A DNA stretch of 64,000 nucleotides, taken from assembly GCA_003550325.1 (NCBI GenBank), contig QKWP01000511.1, positions 225,054 through 289,053 of the forward strand, in the 5' to 3' direction. Positions 57,652 through 64,000 of this stretch are shown piece after piece (positions within the stretch are counted from its first letter, which is position 1; each line of letters starts with the position of its first letter). The DNA comes from Gigaspora rosea. Lineage: Eukaryota; Glomeromycota; Glomeromycetes; Diversisporales; Gigasporaceae. The translations under genes were made by a program, and so were the position numbers. The notes beneath the pieces are model-generated. The model ran no database searches. It was not told where the DNA came from and saw only the letters and a list, made by a program, of their open reading frames with translations.

Positions 57652-58615
57652 CAGTGATGGCAATTTAATCGGCCAAAGAAAATTTAATTGGTCATCGGCC
57701 AATATATAATTATTTGGCCAAAATGGCCAAAATTTTGCGCCCAAAGTTGAATGTCAATTGGCCAGGCCAATAAAAATTATTTGGCCAATATGGCCGTTGG
57801 CCAATGGCCAAATGGCCAAACGGCCAAGTGGCCAAATTTCTTTGTATAGTAATAAAAAAGAAATATATATAAAAATACTGTATTATATGCATACTAATGT
57901 TAATATATATTACATATACATACTGGTTATGTTTAAAGCCACACTATTAACTATAAGAACCAATATTCTTGAATTGTATTTATTGTATATTACCTTCCCA
58001 AAAAAAGTTAATTAACACTATAGTTATCTATTTTCATGTGCTATTACTAAAGTTGCGATAAAGAAATTGATGAACTATTGGAATTAATAAAACTTATAGA
58101 ACGGATCGATATTTAACTATACGTGAAAGAATAATTAAATCTAACGATTCTTTTCAAGTTCTTTTTTAATTATAATAGTTTGCTTGAAAGTTCGTTTTGA
58201 AAGCATATTAATATATAAGATAACTTAAGTAATAATTGTTAAGCTATATAAAAAAAAAAATCTAGCGAAAGTTAATAAATTATATAAAAATAATTTAAGT
58301 GAAGGTTTAATAACTTATATAAAAATAATTTAAGTGAAAGTTTAATAAACTATATAAAAATAATTTAAGCGAAGGTTTAAAAAGTTATATAAAAGTATAA
58401 TTTGAACAAAGGTTTAATAAGTAATTTGAGCAAAGGTTTAATAAACAAAGGTTTAGTAAGTTATATAGAAAAATTACTTAAGTGAAGATTTAACCAATCA
58501 AATTACTAGTTTTATTTGGCCATTTCGGCCAAAAATGAAATTTATATTTTTGGCCTTTTGGCCTCGGCCAATGGCCGTGGCCATTGGCCGGCCAAATAAC
58601 CAAGTGACATCACTG
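57652..58615. mobile_element. hAT-like MITE in the RT catalytic box (8-bp TSD GTCATTAG)
   Basis: Ends CAGTGATGGCAATT and complement CAGTGATGTCACTT; CAGTGATG is a classic hAT end. Perfect 8-bp repeats GTCATTAG at 57644-57651 and 58616-58623 fit the hAT target pattern. Subterminal TGGCCAAA/TTTGGCC words are dense on both sides. The middle (about 58,260-58,490) repeats TTTAATAA, TTATATAAAAATAATTTAAG and TGAAGG five or six times. No coding capacity. 964 bp. The duplicated bases are the Ala-Asn-Asp codons of the LINE YADD box. Confidence 0.9.
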
Positions 58616-61052
58616 GTCATTAGCATATGCTAGGGTTGATTGCCTCCACCTTATCGTATTAAAGTTTAATTCATAGATGTTTGTAGGCCAATCCACTTGA
58701 ATTAGGTCTTCTCTGTCTTGTACTACTGACAAGAGAGAGTCGTAAAATATCTGCTAGACCAGGAGAGAAATTACCTCTCCCTGGTCTATATAGTCTACAG
58801 TTTGGAACTTTGTTGTATTTCCTAGACCTGTAATTACTTCTATCTTCCGTTTGTCAAATAGCTCTATGATAAAGGAAAATATGCTCTGTTGAATTTTTAT
58901 TCTGCTCATAGCTAGTCTTAGCATTTTTAAACTAACTGAGTTAAATGCCTTCTTCATGTTCTAGAAAGCCATCCATAACTCTTTTCCTTGTTCTTTCACG
59001 TCTTCGACTATGTTATTAATTATGTGAATTGGGCCTGCTGTACCACCTCCTGACAGTCTGGCAAAATTGTATCCTCGCAGCACATTTTTTTCTTTTAATA
59101 CTTTACACAGCTTTACTGTTAGGATTCTTACTATACACTTTCTTACAACTTTGATGAAAGCTATTGGCCTTATGTGTTTAGATTATAATTCTACTTTTTA
59201 CTCTTTGGAATTGGATATAACAGTTCCAACTTCCATTTTCTAGGAATTAACTCTTTTTTTAAACTTGCTGACGCCAACTCTGTCATAAGCTCTTTGGCTT
59301 TTTTCCTAACCTTTTTAGTAGTGGATAGGTGATTCCAGATTGTCCAGGAGCCAAATTGTTTTTCATATTTTGTACAGCATCTTCCCACTCTTCTAGAGTG
59401 ACATTTTTTTCCACTTCATCATACTACTCTTCTTTAATATTTTCCCATGCCTTGTACGCTGCTTTTCACCTTTCTGGCATACTATTTACTTTAATGTTTC
59501 TTTCTTTATATTGACTACTAAAGTGATCTCAAACTGTCTCTAGCACCTCTTTTGGATTGTTTATCAAACAAGGTTCATCCTCGTTATCTCAAACTATAAC
59601 TTTTTCAATTTAATCTTTCTGTAGGGTTGTCTAATAGGCTAGTCAGCATCTTTTTTTTAGTCTTTTATGATCATATCATGTTGAGTTTCAATATAACCTC
59701 TTAATTTTTTTTTCTTTTTGCTTAAACATGAGGTTTAACTGTGTCATTAGTATCTTCTAGAACCCTACAACCTTTTCCTCTATCAAAAGATTTTCTACAT
59801 CTATGTGTTCATATTTACTGTACTCTTTTCTATCTATTTTATCTAGATATATCCTTCTTTGCTAAGAGGTTAGTTTTCCTTTTTCGCTTTCTTCTTGTTT
59901 TCGTAGCTTCCGCTGTATTTTTCCTAATGCTTTAAGTCTTTCCTTAAATCTTCTTCTTTCTTGTCTCTGTTTTCTGTACTACAGGGTTCCATTGAGGGCC
60001 TCTTCTTTTTCTTTGGCAAGTATTTATTTTGCGGCCTGTATTAGAGATTTTTCGATTACTTCCCACAATTTGTCCAAGTCTTCTCTGTTTATGTTGCCAT
60101 TTTCATCTTGTCTGCACAGATCTTTGTTCAGCCCTGCTTTAAACTTCTCCTAGTCTTCTTCGGGCACTATTTCTAGATCAAGCTTTAACCGTTTTTCCCT
60201 TTTTTCATTTTTCTAACTGCTGACCTACTATTTTACTTTCCTCCAGATTGGTTACTATTCTTGCCAAGACCAGGTCGTAATCACTTCCTGATATACAATA
60301 CATGTCTTTAATCTTGCTATTTATAACTTGGTTACTACATGTGCTGCTTGCCCATATGTAGTCAATTCGAGAGTTCTGTTATTTTCGTTTCCAAGTAAAA
60401 TTCTTCTTTTCTGGATTTACTTCCAGAAAGTGTTCTTGTAGTTGTATGAAGTTAGCAAGCCCAGTAGTCTTGGTTTTTTTGATATCCTCTCTTTTCCTTT
60501 CCCTTTTTTGTTCAACGCACTCTCTGCTGTTTGGTTAAAGTCCTAATAATTATATAATATTTTGTCCACTTTCTTTTTTTTCTAAGAACTTTTCTTTTAT
60601 ATACTTGAGGATCTTTTCTTCCACTCGTGGTCATTTGGTACTTGATATATCATTATAATTTCAATACTGACTCACTTAAAGAGCAACATTGCTGACAAAA
60701 TATATGGACTTATTTTTTCCACTTTTGCAATATGTTTTTCCTATTTGCTATTTATAATTAAACCTACTCCTGAACCTTTCACTTTATTCTCGTTTGCAGA
60801 GGACCAAAACTTATGATAGTCCTTATACTTTTTAAGCTCAAACTTTCCTTCCTCTTTTGATAAGTTTGTCTTGCCAGACCCAAGATTTCTATATTTGTTT
60901 CTACCATGTAATCCATTACAAAATCCAATTTGCCTTTATATGTGTTCCAATACTTAATATCTCAAGACTCTTCCTTTTCTCCTCTCCACCTTTTGTTGTG
61001 CTACCTTTATTCTGCAGCACCTCTACATTCTTAATAATACCAATGGCGCCTT

Positions 61053-62688
61053 TCAGGAGCAATTAGAGCCTCTGTCCCTAGAATGTCTTTCTTCTATTGC
61101 TGAGAGCCTTTTTAAAATTTCTTCAAGCAGGTTACTATGTTTGTCACTTTTATCTTCTTCTCTCTTTTCGTCTTTTCTTCCTGCTTTGTTAGTAGTTTCT
61201 TTTTTAGGTTCGTATCTTCTTGTCCTACTTTCACCTTTCCTTCTATTGTTAGCATACCAATGCTTATATGACTGTTTTCCTTTGTAACCTCTTTCTTTTA
61301 TCCTAAGTATACCACTATTTCTTCTTGCTACATTTCTCTCTTGCTCACTACTACTTGGACCGTCTTCTGATTTCCAAACTAGTTTTGTATTAAAGTAGCT
61401 AATATTGCATTTTGTAGCCTTTTTCTTCTCTTCTATTGACTTGAAGTATATCATTGCTGAACTCTTAGGGTTTCCATTACTATTGGTTGGAATGTGTACC
61501 ACTGCAACTCCATACCTCTTTAGTTGTCATATCAAAAGTATTTCTTGTGTATAATATAGTAGGTTTCTAACTGTGGCTTTTAAACTTTGCTCTTTCTGCT
61601 AAGGTTTCAAGGCAGTTATCTCTTTCTGTTATTCTTGTCACCTTTCTATTAGTTGTCAGTAGTACCCAAGCATCTGCGAGTAGTTTCATCTTTTCTAAAT
61701 TGTGAAACTGAACTGTGACTACTACTGCCTTGTTTTTAGCTTTGATGTTCCATCCTTTTAATTTAATCCTTCCGCATTTTTTAAGAATATGGGGGTGAGT
61801 CAGTAGAAAAGGGACAAATCATTTTTAGTAAAATTTTTTTAATTTTTAAATTAAAATATCTTGACAAATATTTAATCAAATTTGCTAAAAATTTTTTTAT
61901 TTTAATCTTGAAATTATATAGAATTAAAATAAAAAATAATTTATTAATTTATTAAGATCGTTGTTAAGATATTTAAGCTTAAAGTCAAGAAAACTTTTAC
62001 TTAGAAAAAATTTGACCCTTTTCTACTATCTCACCCCCATATCTGTTACTTTTTTTGTAGTGAAATAGGATGGAATATCCCCAATGTATAGTCTTGCTCT
62101 AAAACTGTATGTTTGCTATGTTGTATATTCACGTTTCTTGTCATTACTGCACTCATGTCTGGAAGCGGCATCTTATTTTTTCTACTTATATTTTGACCAC
62201 TTTCTGTTATTGCATTCTCTCCATCTAGTCTTGAGTTTACGATAAACATTTTATTTTTGACATCATGGCTTAGAGTATTTTTTTCTTCTTTTTCATTGTG
62301 ATAAATACCGCTCATTTCCATTTCTAATGACATCTTATTATATTCAGTATTTGTCTTTTAATTCTTTTGTACTGTAGAATGATTGACCACATTCTTGTAT
62401 TGTTAAAGCAATTTTCCGGCTTATAGCACTTTTTACTTTGGGAACTTCTAACTTTTTAACTCTCTCTAATTTGGCTATCTGAAGTTGTTCTTCTTCCTAT
62501 ATAGCTTCAAGCTGATTTTATTCAAAAATTTCATATGCTCTTCTAATAATGAAAACTGTGCCTAGGTGGGTAATACTGAGAAATCTAGCAACTTGTTTAT
62601 CTCTTTCTAGAATGAGTTTTTCTTAGCTCATAATGATTTTTGTAATTTCACTCTCTGACCTTTTAAAAAGATCTTTAAAATTGTTCAT
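61053..62688 (-). pseudogene. LINE ORF1: RRM-like nucleic-acid-binding protein, broken
   Basis: ORF1 proteins bind the LINE RNA. The frame can be followed from ATG 62688-62686: an N-terminal helical Glu/Lys/Gln-rich part with three stops, each readable as a Gln codon that lost its C (TAA, TAA, TAG), then a frameshift near 62,340 and a second part (62333-62046). After the MITE at 61790-62039 an RRM-like fold follows (61,700-61,430), with Ala-Thr-Val-Arg-Asn-Leu as RNP2-like and Lys-Ser-Ser-Ala-Met-Ile-Tyr-Phe as RNP1-like; one TGA between them fits a former CGA. The C-terminal end (61,380-61,053) is Arg/Lys-rich with a short coiled coil, Leu-Leu-Glu-Glu-Ile-Leu-Lys-Arg-Leu. RRM is inferred from motif spacing. 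Confidence 0.75.
61790..62039. mobile_element. TA-flanked MITE inside LINE ORF1
   Basis: Ends TGGGGGTGAGTCAGTAGAAA and complement TGGGGGTGAGATAGTAGAAA, with TA on both sides (61788-61789, 62040-62041). Removing it joins the two ORF1 parts next to an A7 run that carries a one-base frameshift. 250 bp; Tc1/mariner type inferred. Confidence 0.8.
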
Positions 62689-63184
62689 ATATTCTATAAT
62701 ATTCTGCTTATAGAGTTTTCAATATGCTATCGATCTTTTTAGAATTTTCTGTTTGCTGATATTCCGGTTTCTCTATGAACCATATGATTGCTTATCTGTT
62801 TACGATATTTAGCTTTACGATTTGTTTATCCTGCTTTTGAATTGCCCTAAATCTGATTTGAATACGTGTTTATTTGTTTACTTGTTTACTTCTGGTTTTG
62901 GGCCCAGTGATTGATGTTACTGGATTTAGTCCAATTCCTCAATTTTCTTAGTTTGAGAGTAGCCTGTAGAAATTTTTAGAGTTTGGTTTTAAAGAACTTG
63001 CTATCGCTTTAGTCTATTGTCCGCTTAAGAAACTCTAGATGTTTTTTCCAACACTTCCTTTTTTTATTAACTTTTTGTGTGTTTGATAGAGCCTATTTCT
63101 GTGTTTTGCTGAGTTTAAGATAATTTTTTCCTGTGCTGTTCGTGTACACAGATCAGTAGAGAGAGTTTATAAATAATTAAATTC
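62689..63184 (-). other. LINE 5' leader
   Basis: From the candidate 5' junction to the ORF1 ATG. Less A+T-rich than the flank beyond 63,170. An internal Pol II promoter is expected in such leaders but no motif is recognised. Confidence 0.45.
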
Positions 63185-63200
63185 TTTTATAATAAATTAA
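63185..63200. repeat. Candidate LINE target-site duplication, 5' side
   Basis: TTTTATAATAAATTAA, identical to 54426-54441. Confidence 0.55.
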
Positions 63201-64000
63201 TATAAATTTGTTTATTTAAATTTAATAGGTTTAAAATTTAAATTAAAAATTTTTTAAATTTAATTAGATAGTTATCAAGATATTTGAATTTAAAATTTCA
63301 AAAAAGAGGGCACTTATTTATGATAGAATATGGTATATTGAATTTATTTGATATATCAAATCTATTTTAATAATCAATTTATATAATATATTAAATTTAA
63401 TTAGTATATTAAATTTAGAGTGTTGTTATTGTCACCTCACAATTTGTTATTGCCACTCCCATGTGATATATAATCAATGTAATATACATATATTGATATT
63501 AAATTTAAAATATTTAGCACTTAAAATTAGATTAACAAAACAATTTAAGTATTTGTACAGTTGAATTAAATAGTTAAGCATGGTTAAACAATAAATGCTT
63601 TTGTTTTATTTTTTTGTTTTGCATTATATTATTAATTGATTAAAAAAAATTAACTCATACTACAGAATTGATAGCGAATTATAAAATGTGAATATTAGCT
63701 TATAATAGTCATAAAAATCAGCTTATAATAGTCAAATCATCAGATTATAGCTTATGACAATCAAAAAATCAGTTCAAATATAGTACAGCTACTGCCTAAA
63801 TATCACACATGTCATGTATTATATTGTTACAAGCGACTATAGCCTTCTATATAGTACTTGCAACACAGCACACAGCGACAGGGATCTTGTAAGGGTCAGA
63901 GAAGATATGAAGCGGTGTGGAAGTGGAATATTACTTCACTAGAGTGGTTCAGTTTATATTTATTAATTAACAAGAGTATTATTTATTTAGCAAAGATATA
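63201..64000. other. Intergenic with a short minisatellite
   Basis: Very A+T-rich. CAGCTTATAATAGTCAAA-like words repeat about three times at 63,694-63,772. No gene recognised. Confidence 0.5.

Larger units (their letters stand above)
54690..61040 (-). pseudogene. LINE ORF2: endonuclease-RT-RNase H-CCHC, broken
   Basis: The enzyme polyprotein that nicks target DNA and copies LINE RNA. From the 5' side: AP-type endonuclease (about 61,000-60,230) with Ser-Arg-Ile-Asp-Tyr-Ile-Trp-Ala-Ser at 60372-60346 and the Ser-Asp-His box changed to Ser-Asp-Tyr (60285-60277). Reverse transcriptase (about 59,450-57,300): Pro-Ile-Pro-Lys near 59,210, motif A Met-Lys-Lys-Ala-Phe-Asn (Asp to Asn) at 58957-58940, Asp-Gln-Gly-Glu at 58786-58775, and the Tyr-Ala-Asp-Asp box, now Asn-Asp, split by a hAT MITE. 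A Cys-x2-Cys-x9-Cys linker lies in 56459-56217. RNase H at 56131-55688. CCHC finger at about 55,358-55,290, split by a frameshift. A Lys/Glu-rich tail ends near 54,690. Stops include TAG where Trp is expected. Confidence 0.85.
54442..63184 (-). mobile_element. Full-length, inactive LINE (non-LTR retrotransposon)
   Basis: A two-ORF LINE on the minus strand. In transcript order: 5' leader (63184-62689), ORF1 with an RRM-like domain, ORF2 with endonuclease, reverse transcriptase, RNase H, CCHC finger and a charged tail, then AATAAA and a poly(A) run. Candidate 16-bp target duplications flank it. Two later MITEs sit inside (57652-58615, 61790-62039); without them it is about 7.5 kb, a usual full-length size. 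Many stops, frameshifts and lost catalytic residues show it is dead. The RNase H plus CCHC layout resembles the I/Tad-like LINE groups; exact clade not assigned. Confidence 0.9.

Noticed and set aside
62340-62690. Reassigned code with TAA/TAG as Gln
   Set aside because: Several stops fit Gln positions, but TGA at Arg or Trp positions, frameshifts and lost catalytic residues in the same element point to decay. Other frames use TAA and TAG as plausible terminators.

Overview
The window is a strongly A+T-rich, gene-poor piece of a eukaryotic nuclear genome. No full-length intact gene is visible. It shows GT..AG introns, an interstitial (CCCTAA)3 tract, a LINE whose ORF2 carries endonuclease, reverse transcriptase, RNase H and a CCHC finger, a decayed hAT transposase, and many short non-autonomous DNA transposons. 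The repeat and protein styles suggest a fungus, most likely an arbuscular mycorrhizal fungus (Glomeromycotina). That placement is inference; no marker gene is present.

Layout. 0-6.5 kb: slightly less A+T-rich, with broken coding remnants (Gln-rich, Asp-His-x repeat, Asn/Asp/Lys-rich, C2H2-like), a strong GC hairpin and foldbacks. 7.5-8.1 kb: a MITE with an 8-bp target duplication holding a second, TA-flanked MITE. 9.5-12.7 kb: telomere-like tract and degenerate tandem arrays. 13.5-18.3 kb: a hAT transposase pseudogene split by a TA-flanked MITE and by a hAT-like element that itself holds another TA-flanked MITE. 18.8-27 kb: tandem and inverted repeats, otherwise featureless. 27.5-28.4 kb: a four-exon pseudogene with clean splice sites. 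28.4-29.9 kb: a ~105-bp tandem array interrupted by a MITE. 30-34 kb: two hAT-like MITEs and several foldbacks. 34.9-48.4 kb: one ~6.3-kb block present twice, the copies meeting exactly at a 640-N gap; this is almost certainly an unmerged contig overlap. 48.4-54.4 kb: pogo-like and Harbinger-like MITEs, a tandem array and a short coding remnant. 54.4-63.2 kb: a full-length but dead LINE on the minus strand, with a poly(A) tail, a candidate 16-bp target duplication and two MITE insertions, one inside the codons of the reverse transcriptase catalytic box.

No working system joins these pieces. The window is a layered transposon graveyard whose insertion order can be read from nested target duplications. 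I found no new functional system. The most informative signals are the MITE in the YADD box, the nested insertions with reconstructible empty sites, a sequence module shared by several foldback families, an indel-free 9-bp coding repeat, and decay that looks biased to C-to-T changes.
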